NCBI GenBank assembly: GCA_002082585.1
Contig: CP020563.1
Location: 4,582,001-4,646,000, forward strand
From: Kitasatospora albolonga
GTDB lineage: Bacteria; Actinomycetota; Actinomycetes; Streptomycetales; Streptomycetaceae
Direction of reading: 5' to 3'
Length of the DNA: 64,000 nucleotides
The notes below the pieces were generated by a model that was not told where the DNA came from, did no database searches, and worked only from the letters and a program-made list of their open reading frames with translations. Position 1 is the first letter of the stretch; each line of letters starts with the position of its first letter. This document shows positions 25,428-34,138 of the stretch, in pieces. The translations under genes were made by a program, and so were the position numbers.

Positions 25428-26621
25428 TCAGAAGAGAGCGCGGATCAGCAGCCCCGGGATCAAGAACAGCGCGAAAGGGGCAAACACCACCGTCAGCGCC
25501 GCGCACACGCAGGTAACGAGGGCCATCCACAGGGGCGCCAGGATTCCGAGCGGATTGTCGCTGTCCACGACTCCTTGGACGTACCAGACCTTGCGGTACG
25601 GCAGGGGGGCCACCGCCGGACCGCCCACCGAACGCCGGTACTCGTGCCGACGGCCCGTCACATCGGTGACGGCGAAGACGTGATAGTGCTTCCCCTGTTT
25701 ACTGGTCTGTCGGCGTACGAAGGGGGCCCGCACTCGTTCGCCTCGACGCGCTGTCCGCCACAGGACCGAAAGGTGGGAGTAGGTGGCGGATGCGAAGAGA
25801 CAGCCAACGGCGCCCAGGGCGGTGCCGAGGAAGGAGGCGAACAGAACACCTGCGATACCGTCGAGCGGCTTCCCCCACAAGCCGTCGACGCCGCCCGTCG
25901 CGTACAGCGCGACCGCGTGGACGGTCAGCAGAGCGAGCAGGCCCCTCAACGCGAGCTGCTTGCCGGTGTACCGCTCCCGCAGCCGTGGCTTCCTGCCGGG
26001 CACGGGGGCATCGCGCAGGGGAGCGGCTGCGACAGGCGCCGCCCGCTTCTGCGGTACGGGCCTGCTTCCGGCGGCCGGTGTACGCGTCGACGGGGATGAG
26101 CCGGGACCGGCGCCGTGGGCCGGGGCGCCGACGGCAGGCCCGTCCCCCTCGGAGAGGCGTACCGCGTCCGCCGCGCACACCGCGATCATCCGCACCGCAC
26201 CGCCGCCCGGCGCCCACGGGTGCTCGCTGACGGAGGGGCCGTGGCGAGGATCGAAGAAGCAGAGCGGAAGCCGCTCGGGCAGGGGCTTCCCCGACAGCCG
26301 CGCGTCCAGACAGGCCAGGGCGTGCCGCCCCTCGTCCAGCGCGCGGAGCGCACCCAGGTTGTCCGGGCGCCCCGGCGAGGGGAGAAGCCGCCGCCCTGCG
26401 CCGGAACGCCGCCGCCCCGCCCCGAGACTCCGGGTCGCCTGCTCATACGCGTCCAGGGCCCGCCGGTAATCGGCTACCGCGTCCGCGTCGGCACCGGGTT
26501 GCCCGGGGACGAACGTATGGGCGGTGAGCAACTCGCCGAAGGCGGTGATCTCCTCGTCCAGGCGGACGGTCTCATCCCGCTGCTGCCTTCGACTCCCGTG
26601 CCCCTGGCGATTCTTCAGCAC
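25428..26621 (-). CDS. membrane protein with CFFDPRHGP motif, unknown function
   Basis: 397 residues. The N-terminal 160 residues are a soluble, helical domain (LDEEITAFGELLTAHTF...YRRALDAYEQA) containing CFFDPRHGPSVS, a motif I recall in Streptomyces proteins near WXG/ESX-like genes. A Pro/Ala linker follows, then two membrane helices (about 230-250 and 262-285), a beta-rich loop with VTDVTGRRHEYRRSVGG, and two closely spaced C-terminal helices. It is divergent from the WXG/DUF1023 operon, suggesting a related role. Confidence 0.78.
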   Translation of the reverse strand: MLKNRQGHGSRRQQRDETVRLDEEITAFGELLTAHTFVPGQPGADADAVADYRRALDAYEQATRSLGAGRRRSGAGRRLLPSPGRPDNLGALRALDEGRHALACLDARLSGKPLPERLPLCFFDPRHGPSVSEHPWAPGGGAVRMIAVCAADAVRLSEGDGPAVGAPAHGAGPGSSPSTRTPAAGSRPVPQKRAAPVAAAPLRDAPVPGRKPRLRERYTGKQLALRGLLALLTVHAVALYATGGVDGLWGKPLDGIAGVLFASFLGTALGAVGCLFASATYSHLSVLWRTARRGERVRAPFVRRQTSKQGKHYHVFAVTDVTGRRHEYRRSVGGPAVAPLPYRKVWYVQGVVDSDNPLGILAPLWMALVTCVCAALTVVFAPFALFLIPGLLIRALF

Positions 26622-26670
26622 CTGTGCCCCCTAACACCTGCTGTCAGTCTGCCTGACCGAAGCCGAAAAC

Positions 26671-26752
26671 GGGACGGGGATGGGGGCGGCGACGGGGACA
26701 GCGGCGGCGACGGGGACGGGGGACAGGTGCAGGGACAGGGACGGAGACGGTG
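26671..26752. repeat. G-tract repeat (GGGGAC-rich)
   Basis: Irregular repeats of GGGAC/GGGGAC with many runs of 3-5 G on the + strand. They lie in the divergent promoter region between the membrane-protein gene and the WXG operon and could fold as a G-quadruplex. Confidence 0.45.
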
Positions 26753-26853
26753 ACCTGACCGGATACCGCCGTCCTCCTGTTCGAGACCTGTTCCCGATCG
26801 CGTACATGTGCATGCGCTGCGCTAATCTCTCTGGGCGCAGAAGCGGAACGCAG

Positions 26854-27300
26854 ATGGACGGGGGAGCCGTGTCGCATTCGGAGCGCTGGCAGGAGATGTT
26901 CGGACCGACCGACGAGGGGCCCGCGACGAGGCTCGCCTCGGCGGCCTCCGACCCCGGGACCGGCACGGGCGGAACCGGAAGGCTCAAGCACAGCAAGGGC
27001 CCCTGGGTCAGCGCCTCCGGCACGGCCGGGGATCTGCGTACCCGGGCGGAGAAGAGCAGGTCGGCGCTGGGGCCCGGCCACGAGGGCATCGACGCGGGGG
27101 CCGCCGGCCTCAGCTCCGTCGCGGCCCTCAAGAGCGTGCTGACGTCCTGGGAGGAGCGCCTCCAGGCGGTGCGGGACGAGTGCGAACAGCTCAAGGGGAC
27201 CTTGCTGACGGTCGCCGGGGAGATGGGCGAGACGGAGCGCGCGGTCGACAGGTCCCTCAAGGCCGTCGACACCGTTCACGGGGCGGACGCGAAGCGGTGA
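26854..27300 (+). CDS. helical WXG100-like protein, first gene of DUF1023 operon
   Basis: 148 residues, mainly alpha-helical with a predicted hairpin (about residues 55-145: SGTAGDLRTRAEKSRSALGPGHEGI... SVLTSWEERLQAVRDECEQLKGTLLTVAGEMGETERAVDRSL). That resembles ESX/WXG100 substrates, though the WxG turn is replaced by SSVAALKSVLTSW. It overlaps the next gene by GTGA, so the two are translationally coupled. The ATG at 26854 is preferred; a GTG at 26869 lies too close to the purine run. Confidence 0.75.
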   Translation: MDGGAVSHSERWQEMFGPTDEGPATRLASAASDPGTGTGGTGRLKHSKGPWVSASGTAGDLRTRAEKSRSALGPGHEGIDAGAAGLSSVAALKSVLTSWEERLQAVRDECEQLKGTLLTVAGEMGETERAVDRSLKAVDTVHGADAKR

Positions 27301-29105
27301 CCGGAACCCTCACCTGGCAGCTGCTGCGCGACCTCAAGACCTCCGAGTTCACAGAGGCAAGCAAAAAATGGCACGAGGTCTCGGGCCGTTCGGCCTCCGA
27401 CCGGGTACGGGTCGACCGTGCGATGTCCGCGAAGCTCCGCGAGACCCAGGAGAGCGACGCGGCGGAGGCGGCCCTCGGCAGGCTCCGGCGCCTCAGCCGC
27501 AACTTCCAGTACGTACACACCGAGTGCGGGCTCGTCCGTACCGCGCTCAACGGCCTGGCCGGTGATCTCGCCGAGCCCCAGAACCAGTTGAAGCGGGCCC
27601 TCGCGGACGCCGCCGCCCTGAACTTCACCGTCCACGCGGACGGTTCCGTCAGCTACCCGGCTGTCGAGGTCGAGGACGTGACCGGGGCGAAACAGGAGAC
27701 CCCCGGCAGCAGGGCCCGGGGCAGCTCCCGCCTCCCACTGGAACCGCCCGGCCCCGGCCCGCAGGGGCAGCCGCCGCTGCACCCCGGCTACGGGGGCTTC
27801 AAGCCGCTGAACCCGAACGCGGCGAAGGCGCAGGACGTGGCCGACCGCATCGCCCGGGCCGTACGGTCCGCGCAGGAGATCGACGCCCGGTACGCGAAGA
27901 CCCTCAACGGCCTGAGGGCGGAGAAGGGTCTCGACGTCACCGCGGCCACGCTGAAGGACGTCGCCCGGGACACCGCCGACGTCCGCTCCGCCGCCGGTAT
28001 GCACCTCGGCGAGGGCATCCCGGAGGACAAGAGCCCCGCCGAGCGCAAGAAGTGGTGGGACGGCCTGACCGAAGAACAGCGACAGGAGTACCTGAAGGTC
28101 GCCCCGGACCTGATCGGCGACCTGGACGGCATCCCGGCAGCCGCCCGCGACGAGGCGAACCGCACCTACCTGCCGGTCCTCATGGACGAGTTGGCGCGAC
28201 GGGGCGGCGACGACGCGAGGACCAAGCTCGACGCCCTCCGCATGATCCAGGAGAAACTGGACAAGCCGAGCCACCCGCCCATGTTCCTTCTGGGCATCGG
28301 AGACGAGGGCAACGGACGCGCGATCGTCTCGTACGGCAACCCGGACATGTCCCGCAACGTCTCGGCGTACGTTCCCGGTCTCGGCACCAAGCTCGACGGC
28401 GAGTTCGTCGAGGACACGATGAAGCGGGCCCAGGACACGGCCAGGGGAGCCCGGCGGGTGGACCCGTCCACTGCCTCGATCATCTGGCTGGGCTATGACG
28501 CCCCGCAGAACGTGGACGTGATGTCGAGGGGCGATGCGCAACGGGGTGCCCCGGCGTACAACGAGTTCATGGCGGGCATCTCGGCGACGAACAAGAACGC
28601 GGACCCGCATGTGACGGCGATCGGCCATTCCTACGGCTCACTCACCGTGGGCACGGCTGCCAAGGAGTCCGGCGGCATCCCGGGCGTCGATGACGTGATC
28701 CTGCTCGGGAGCCCTGGTGTGGACGCGCAGAAGGCGACGGAACTCGGTGTCGGCAAGGATCATGTGTTCGTCGGTGCCGCCGACAACGATCCGGTCACCC
28801 ACTTGCCCACGAAGGACGAGGTGGCGCTCGGCTGGATCACTGGAGGCCCGGTGGGGCTCAGGACGGGACGCGACCTCTTCGACATCGGCAACGACGATCT
28901 GTACTTCGGCAAGGACCCGGCGAGCGCGGCCTTCGGAGCACAGCGCTTCGAGGTCAACGACGGACCCAGGATGATCCGCGACATGGGACTCTTTGACGCC
29001 CACTCCCAGTACTTCACTCCCCAAAAGGACCGGGTGTCGGCGGACAACATCGCCAACATCGTCGCAGGACGACCTGATGCCATCGTGAGGGAGAAGCATC
29101 GATGA
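27297..29105 (+). CDS. DUF1023 alpha/beta hydrolase with N-terminal helical domain
   Basis: 602 residues. The N-terminal 250 residues or so are helical and probably pair with the WXG-like partner encoded upstream. The C-terminal part is a DUF1023 alpha/beta hydrolase: FLLGIGDEGNGRAIVSYGNPD, VSAYVPGLGTKLDGEF, the nucleophile elbow IGHSYGSLTVG, and DNDPVTHLP with a likely acid and His. Such enzymes are probably secreted or cell-surface hydrolases, substrate unknown. The GTG at 27297 overlaps the previous stop as GTGA. Its own stop overlaps the lipoprotein start as ATGA. Confidence 0.9.
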   Translation: MTGTLTWQLLRDLKTSEFTEASKKWHEVSGRSASDRVRVDRAMSAKLRETQESDAAEAALGRLRRLSRNFQYVHTECGLVRTALNGLAGDLAEPQNQLKRALADAAALNFTVHADGSVSYPAVEVEDVTGAKQETPGSRARGSSRLPLEPPGPGPQGQPPLHPGYGGFKPLNPNAAKAQDVADRIARAVRSAQEIDARYAKTLNGLRAEKGLDVTAATLKDVARDTADVRSAAGMHLGEGIPEDKSPAERKKWWDGLTEEQRQEYLKVAPDLIGDLDGIPAAARDEANRTYLPVLMDELARRGGDDARTKLDALRMIQEKLDKPSHPPMFLLGIGDEGNGRAIVSYGNPDMSRNVSAYVPGLGTKLDGEFVEDTMKRAQDTARGARRVDPSTASIIWLGYDAPQNVDVMSRGDAQRGAPAYNEFMAGISATNKNADPHVTAIGHSYGSLTVGTAAKESGGIPGVDDVILLGSPGVDAQKATELGVGKDHVFVGAADNDPVTHLPTKDEVALGWITGGPVGLRTGRDLFDIGNDDLYFGKDPASAAFGAQRFEVNDGPRMIRDMGLFDAHSQYFTPQKDRVSADNIANIVAGRPDAIVREKHR

Positions 29106-29692
29106 GGCACATCACGCGGACCCTTCGACTGACCTGTGCGGCGGCTTTGGCTGGCTTGCTGCTTGCCGGATGCGGGCTGTTGGGTGGCTCCAAGAACGGA
29201 AATGGGGCACTGGAAGGCATGGACATGCAGGGCGCGGCTGAGCGTGCCGACGCGATGCTGTACGCGACGGTCGGGGCGATCAAGCCGGAGATCGAATGGG
29301 TTCACGACGGCACGACCACCGGCAGTTGTGATGTGACGCGCTACTGGACCGTGATGACGGTCGTCTCCGAACAGCGCCGGGGCAACTTCCTCGGCGTGGT
29401 CGAGCGTTTCTGGAAGGCGAGCGGATACCGGATCGACACGGTGAATCCGAGCAAGGACCTGCCAGCGATCTACGCCACGTCCAAGGACGGCTTCGGTATC
29501 ACTGTCCTCTTCGGCTACAAGGGCCAGGCGTTCTTCGAAGTCACCAGCCCCTGCGTGGACAAGTCGGAGGTGGCCGCGCCCACGAAGGTGGCGAACGGTC
29601 GCGCGTACGAAGGCGAGATCCCCACCCCCAACGTCCGCTCCGCCTTCTGGTCCGCCGAGACGCCAGCGCCTGGCCCCACCCTCTCGCCCTGA
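29102..29692 (+). CDS. lipoprotein, third gene of the DUF1023 operon
   Basis: 196 residues with a lipoprotein signal peptide: basic MRHITRTLR, hydrophobic core, and lipobox LLAGC at about residues 20-24, so the mature protein should be anchored outside the membrane. The remainder (VGAIKPEIEWVHDGTTTGSCDVTRYWTVMTVVSEQRRGNFLGVVERFWKASGYRI) resembles small Streptomyces lipoproteins of unknown role that follow DUF1023 genes. It starts with ATGA overlap on the hydrolase gene, indicating a common transcript and stoichiometry. Confidence 0.88.
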   Translation: MRHITRTLRLTCAAALAGLLLAGCGLLGGSKNGNGALEGMDMQGAAERADAMLYATVGAIKPEIEWVHDGTTTGSCDVTRYWTVMTVVSEQRRGNFLGVVERFWKASGYRIDTVNPSKDLPAIYATSKDGFGITVLFGYKGQAFFEVTSPCVDKSEVAAPTKVANGRAYEGEIPTPNVRSAFWSAETPAPGPTLSP

Positions 29693-29810
29693 CCTCCTGA
29701 CCTCCTGACCTCCCGGCCTGGTGTGAGCGGGCGCTGGGCGACGGTGTCACGCCGACTCGAGCACCAGCCAACTCCAGCGGACGCCGTCACCGCTGTGGAG
29801 CTCCGTGCGC

Positions 29811-31031
29811 TCACCCGGTCTGTCCGGAGTCCGAGTCTGTGATCCAGCGCCCTTCGGCGGAGTCGTGCACGTACGCCGGCCTCCCCCTGGTCCCGCTCGT
29901 GCGGAACGGCTTCCCGCCGTCCGTGATCCGCACCGTCCCCGTACGGCCCCCGGCGCTCCACTCCAGCTCCAGGTACCAGCGGCAGTCGCAGCCCGCCGTC
30001 CGCGCGGAGACCAGCAGCTCCTCGGGGTCGGAGGAGGTGACCTTGTACGGGAAGGAGACGGCCGGGATCTTCCGGGCCTCGGCGCCGGAAGCGTCAAGGC
30101 CGTCGACGGGCCTCGCGAGCGGGCGCGGCCGGTCGAGGTCCACGGCGAAGTGGCGCGGGGTGACGGCGCCGCCGCAGCCGTTGTCCATCCGGTACGCGTT
30201 CCACGGCAGCGGCGCGGCGCGGTCGACCACGCGCACGTGCAGGGCATGGAGGACGACGGCGTCGGACGGCGACCGGCCCTGGACCGTGATCCGCACCAGA
30301 GCCTCCCTGCCGTGCACGGCACCGTGCGTCCCGGCCCACTCCCCGGAGTCGGCCGCGACCGGCGGCGGGGCGACCGCGCGCGGGGCCCGGTCCACGAGGT
30401 AGGTGTGCCCGCAGCCGCCCTCCCAGAGCTGGGAACCGATGCTCCAGGTGAAGGGGAGGGGGGCCGCAGTCCGCCCCGGAGCGGTGGAAGCGGGAGCGGG
30501 GGCGGAAGCCGTACGGGTGGGGTGGCCGAGCAGGGCGGCGGCGAGGGCGAGCACGACGAGAGCGACGGTGGCGGCGACGAGGAGGAGGGGAGCGGGGGCG
30601 CCACGACGAGGGCGGGCGCGGGGCGCCTCCGGCACGGACGGATGATCTGCGGCGGACGGGTCCGGCGCGGTCGGGGCCGGGGCGGGGCCGGGGCCCGGTT
30701 CCGGCGCGGACGGTTCCGGGTTCGATTCCGGCGCGGCCGACACGGCCGGCACAGGCGTGGGCGCGGGCGAGGCCGCTCGGCGGCGGGCGCGGTCCGCCTC
30801 CGTCCAGGCCGCCTCCAGGGCCCGCCGTTCCTCCTCGTCGGCCCCGCACAGCAGGGCGAGGCGGTCGACCACGACGAACTCCTCCGGGACGGTCGCGCCC
30901 GAGCAGTAGCGGTGGAGGGTGGACGCGCTGACGCTCAGCCGTCGGCCCAGCGCCTCGTAACTCCTCCCGTCCCGCGCCTTCAGCGCGCGCACGAGCCCCG
31001 CGAACTCCTCGACGGCGGCGTCCTTCGGCAT
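29811..31031 (-). CDS. membrane-anchored XRE-type HTH protein
   Basis: 406 residues. Residues 10-75 form an XRE helix-turn-helix (FAGLVRALKARDGRSYEALGRRLSVSASTLHRYCSG), followed by a Pro/Ala-rich cytosolic linker, one membrane helix (about 150-172) and an extracellular beta-rich domain of about 200 residues with paired cysteines (GGCGHTYLVD, CGGAV, CDCRWYLELEW). A DNA-binding head with an external sensor is common in Streptomyces; one-component transmembrane signalling is inferred. The ATG at 31031 follows GAGGGGGATGGA. It is divergent from a small secreted protein gene. Confidence 0.85.
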   Translation of the reverse strand: MPKDAAVEEFAGLVRALKARDGRSYEALGRRLSVSASTLHRYCSGATVPEEFVVVDRLALLCGADEEERRALEAAWTEADRARRRAASPAPTPVPAVSAAPESNPEPSAPEPGPGPAPAPTAPDPSAADHPSVPEAPRARPRRGAPAPLLLVAATVALVVLALAAALLGHPTRTASAPAPASTAPGRTAAPLPFTWSIGSQLWEGGCGHTYLVDRAPRAVAPPPVAADSGEWAGTHGAVHGREALVRITVQGRSPSDAVVLHALHVRVVDRAAPLPWNAYRMDNGCGGAVTPRHFAVDLDRPRPLARPVDGLDASGAEARKIPAVSFPYKVTSSDPEELLVSARTAGCDCRWYLELEWSAGGRTGTVRITDGGKPFRTSGTRGRPAYVHDSAEGRWITDSDSGQTG

Positions 31032-31198
31032 TCCATCCCCCTCGATCCTGCGTCCCACGCTTCACGTCCTTGCACGTCAGCGGGGGTGGAATGGTTCCGG
31101 GACGGCTGGTGGGCGCGTGATCGTTGCAGCCGACGGGCGTCGGCCCCACGCTGGTTGAGCACTGACCGAACGAACGACCCGACGGGGGATCCACCACC

Positions 31199-31804
31199 AT
31201 GAACAAGCTCCGCGCCGCACTCGCCACCGCAGCCGCTGCCGCACTGGGCCTCGCGGCCCTCGCCACAGCCCCGGCGCAGGCCGCTGCCCAGCCCGCCTTC
31301 CTCGCCGCCTCCCAGATGCCGCCGTCGTCGACGCCGTGGACCGCCACCCAGGTCTTCACCGGCGTCCCGGAGAACGGCGGCGTCCTCTGCACCCCGTACA
31401 AGATCCCGGCGCAGAACACCCGCTACCGCGAGTTCAGCACCGAGCTCGACACCAACGGCGTCCAGGTCACCACCGTCGCCCGTACCGAGGCCGACGCCGT
31501 GAAGCTGGTCAACACCCTCCGCGGGGCCCTCGCCGGCTGCGGCCCCCTGCTGGAGCAGCAGAACCCGGGCCTGCAGGCCGTCAGCGCCTCCCACGGCAAG
31601 CTCGCCGTCGAGGAGGGCGCCTGGGTCTACAGCCTGGACACCGCCGACCCGCAGATCGGCATCTCCGACATCCACCTGTTCTCCGTCGGCCGCGACGGCC
31701 GCACCGTCACCCTCATCCGCTGGGGCCAGATGGGTGACCTCAAGGACGCCCCGCTGACCGCCTTCCGCACCACGACGAAGACCGCCGTCAACAAGCTCCA
31801 CTGA
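31199..31804 (+). CDS. secreted protein of unknown function
   Basis: 201 residues with a clear Sec signal peptide (about 1-28, ending AQA). The mature part contains FLAASQMPPSSTPWTATQVFTGVPENGGVLC and a second Cys in LAGCGPLLEQQNPG, a pattern resembling the extracellular sensor domain of PknH-like kinases (two cysteines, mixed alpha/beta). No catalytic residues are visible. It probably shares the 168-bp promoter region with the divergent XRE membrane protein and may be its target. Two terminators follow. Confidence 0.82.
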   Translation: MNKLRAALATAAAAALGLAALATAPAQAAAQPAFLAASQMPPSSTPWTATQVFTGVPENGGVLCTPYKIPAQNTRYREFSTELDTNGVQVTTVARTEADAVKLVNTLRGALAGCGPLLEQQNPGLQAVSASHGKLAVEEGAWVYSLDTADPQIGISDIHLFSVGRDGRTVTLIRWGQMGDLKDAPLTAFRTTTKTAVNKLH

Positions 31805-31822
31805 CCCGGGGGCTCCCCCGGG
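31805..31822 (+). terminator. short hairpin directly after stop
   Basis: Perfect 8-bp GC stem (31805-31812 with 31815-31822) with a 2-base turn, immediately after the stop codon. Confidence 0.45.
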
Positions 31823-31833
31823 GGCTGACCACA

Positions 31834-31878
31834 GCTCGACAGCGGCGCGCCCGGAACCCGGGCGCGCCGCTGTCGAGC
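31834..31878 (+). terminator. strong hairpin terminator
   Basis: 21-bp perfect stem (31834-31854 with 31858-31878) with a 3-nt loop. It lies inside the apparent extended 3' end of the antisense truncated gene, which is further reason to treat that extension as non-coding. Confidence 0.8.
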
Positions 31879-31901
31879 CCACCTGCTCCGCTGGCGGCGG
31901 C

Positions 31902-31985
31902 CACTTCCTGTCCTTCACCAGCATCGCCTGCACTCTCATCTGCTACCGCAGACTCGCCAAATGAGTGGTCTCTTAGGGGGGGCAG
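31902..31985 (+). mobile_element. remnant of the 3' end of an IS5-type transposase
   Basis: The + frame reads HFLSFTSIACTLICYRRLAK followed by a TGA (31962-31964), which matches the typical C-terminus of IS5-family transposases of actinomycetes (...LICYRRL). Upstream transposase sequence is absent. The junction lies exactly where the antisense gene at 32351 loses coding character. Confidence 0.5.
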
Positions 31986-32454
31986 GCGGAGCGCCTTGAG
32001 CACCCCCGCGCTCAGCACCACGTCGTTGTCCGCGCCCGCGACCGCCCGGCCGCCGTCCACCCCGTACGCCCCCTGTGCGGTGTTCACCAGGGTGAAGCGG
32101 CCGTCGTCCTGGGCGTCGAGCAGAAGGACGTACTCCTTGCCCTCGGCCAGGTCGGCGGTCTCCGGGCCGGACCCGGGTGTCGTACAGGGCACCTCGACCG
32201 TACGGCCCGGGGCCGCGCCCTTCGCGGTCGCGGCGACCGCCGCCGTGACGGTCGTCCTGTCGATGCCGTCGACCGTCTCCTCCCGCCCGGCTCCGAGCCG
32301 CGCCAGGACGATCAGATCCGCCGCTTCCTCCCCGGTCTGCATGGTCTCCACACCCCGTACAGGTCGCGGGTCCGCACTTCCTTACAGTGAGCCCATTCCA
32401 CCTTCGGTAGCTGCTGGTCAGCGCCATGTCATGTGCATCTGATACACCCTGGCC

Positions 32455-32826
32455 ATGACGTTCGTGGCGGTGGCCGAGGGTGATGAGGGCGGATGGCACG
32501 TCGATCGGTGTGCGCTGACCGAGGCCATCCGTGCTCGGTGGCCTGACGTCGAGGTCGATTCGTCGGCCCGTAGCGCAGTGCGCAGTCTCACCTGGGAGCT
32601 CGACACGGGGAACGGCCCGGGTGAGGCTTATCTGCACGAAGACGGTACATGCCTGTACATGGACGTGGGGGAGGAGGACGCGGTCCGGCTGGCGATCGCC
32701 TTCCGCAGGCTGACACCCACGCGCCTTGACCTGGTGTTCTGCGATGACAGTTACACCTTCGACGTGCACGTATCGGCAGGAACCACCGAGACCGAACTGA
32801 TGGCTCTGGTGAAGGCCGCAGGGTGA
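32455..32826 (+). CDS. hypothetical protein (123 aa)
   Basis: Acidic mixed alpha/beta protein: FVAVAEGDEGGWHVDRCALTEAIRARWPDVEVD, EAYLHEDGTCLYMDVGEEDAVRLAIAFRRL, LVFCDDSYTFDVHV. No family recognised. Size and acidity are like those of immunity proteins of polymorphic toxin systems, but no toxin lies nearby. The ATG has no clear ribosome site; a TACACC box 6 nt upstream suggests a leaderless message. Confidence 0.65.
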   Translation: MTFVAVAEGDEGGWHVDRCALTEAIRARWPDVEVDSSARSAVRSLTWELDTGNGPGEAYLHEDGTCLYMDVGEEDAVRLAIAFRRLTPTRLDLVFCDDSYTFDVHVSAGTTETELMALVKAAG

Positions 32827-33018
32827 AGCTCAGCGCGCAGCGGCGAGGTGGAGAGCGCCAGGGGGCGGAGCTGGACACGTCGATCCCGGACGGATGAGAT
32901 CGGGACGGGTGCCGGTCCGAAAAACCTCAGCGCGGATCGATTTCGTCTTGCGATCATGCGGGACGGGAACGATGCGGATGTGTACCGGTCAGGTTGCATC
33001 CGGGGTGGGAGCGAAGAG

Positions 33019-33501
33019 ATGCAGGTACACATCCGTCCGTTCGAGGCTCGGGACCTCGACTCGGTGGTCGAACTGTCGCTGCGCGCCTGGGTTCCTGTCT
33101 ACGAGAGCTTCGCCAAGGTGTTGGGGCCAGAGGTGTTCCAGCGCCAGTATCCGGATTGGCGTGCGTCCCAGCGGAGCGAGGTCGAAGACGCCTGCACAGG
33201 AGGGAAAGCGCATGTCTGGGTCGCCGAAGCGGAAGCGAAGGTGGCCGGGTTCGTCGCCGTGGTGCTGGAACCGGACGGGGGCGCTGGAGCCGTCGAGCTG
33301 CTGGCGGTTGACCCCGAGTGTCAGGGCCGGGATGTCGGTACGACGCTGACGGAGTTCGCCACCACGTGGATGAAGGAGGCCGGGGTCGCTCTGGCATCCA
33401 TTTGGACCGGCGGTGACCCGGGCCATGCGCCTGCGCGGAGAACGTACGAGAAGGCGGGGTACACGGCGTTGCCTTTGGTGCGCTACTACAAGGCCCTGTG
33501 A
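33019..33501 (+). CDS. GNAT-family N-acetyltransferase
   Basis: 160 residues with the GNAT fold: N-terminal HIRPFEARDLDSVVELSLRAW, central strand VAGFVAVVLEPDGGAGAVELLAVDPECQGRDVGTTLTEFATTWM containing the acetyl-CoA loop (QGRDVG in place of Q/RxxGxG/A), and C-terminal RRTYEKAGYTALPLVRYYK. Acetyl-CoA-dependent acylation of a small amine is expected; the acceptor is unknown. The ATG at 33019 follows GGGAGCGAAGAG. Confidence 0.88.
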   Translation: MQVHIRPFEARDLDSVVELSLRAWVPVYESFAKVLGPEVFQRQYPDWRASQRSEVEDACTGGKAHVWVAEAEAKVAGFVAVVLEPDGGAGAVELLAVDPECQGRDVGTTLTEFATTWMKEAGVALASIWTGGDPGHAPARRTYEKAGYTALPLVRYYKAL

Positions 33502-33544
33502 CTGACGCTCCCGAAGAGTCGTGCAGGGCTGAACGCGCGCCGCG

Positions 33545-33994
33545 TCAGCTCCTTTTGCTGGTCCGATTGTTGACGGCCTTCGTGTCCCGTTCATGGGGCA
33601 CGACCACGATCTGTACGTCGTCCTCGTAGATGATCCGCCCCGGGGCTGCGGACCGCAGAGTCCGGCAGTCGACGCCGTGCGCGGACAGGATTTCCAGATA
33701 GCCGACGACACGAGCGAGGAGATGAGTGGCTGACGGCTTGAACCACGCCGCCGCACCAGGGTTGACCTCGCTGTCGTAGACACGGGGGTCAACGGTTGAA
33801 GGATCGGTGTACGCGGCGTCGTACCAACTGTTGCTGCGGCGGCGGAAGCGCTCCTGCTCGTCCGAGAGCCTTCCCTCCCTCGCCAGATTATTGACGAGCC
33901 CGAAGACGCCGGTGAAGTGGCCTCGGCTGTTCCGGTGAGGTGACTGAAACCGCACGTACTGGACGGCCTCACTGCCGCTGTCGCTCATCCCCAT
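33545..33994 (-). CDS. conserved hypothetical protein (149 aa)
   Basis: Contains YVRFQSPHRNSRGHFTGVFGLVNNLAREGRLSDEQERFRRRSNSWYDAAYTDPSTVDPRVYD and a C-terminal GRIIYEDDVQIVVVPHERD. I recognise this as a recurrent Streptomyces protein often seen near regulators or mobile segments, but know no function. No membrane span. An ATG two codons later (33988) is an equally possible start. Confidence 0.72.
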   Translation of the reverse strand: MGMSDSGSEAVQYVRFQSPHRNSRGHFTGVFGLVNNLAREGRLSDEQERFRRRSNSWYDAAYTDPSTVDPRVYDSEVNPGAAAWFKPSATHLLARVVGYLEILSAHGVDCRTLRSAAPGRIIYEDDVQIVVVPHERDTKAVNNRTSKRS

Positions 33995-34138
33995 CAGCGC
34001 ATCTTGCCACTGTTCCGCCCCTCCTCAAGTGTCTGACGAATCAGGCCGACGAAGGCGAACGTTCGCGCCGCATCAGGCGCCTGCACAGCTACAGGGGTGC
34101 GTGCACCGGTGGGTTTCGCCTGATGAGCTGCGGCTGCT

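Larger units (their letters stand above)
31788..32351 (-). pseudogene. truncated gene, 3' end replaced by an IS remnant
   Basis: The first 123 residues (GEEAADLIVLARLGAG..., VEVPCTTPGSGPETADLAEGKEYVLLLD, GRFTLVNTAQGAYGVDGG) look like genuine Streptomyces coding sequence. After VLKALRLPP the frame continues for about 60 residues with codons atypical of the genome, crossing a transposase remnant and the strong terminator of the convergent gene, and overlaps that gene by 17 bp. I infer that an insertion sequence removed the original end. The conserved part resembles secreted or OB/Ig-like domains, but it lacks a signal peptide, so the 5' end may be incomplete too. Confidence 0.5.
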
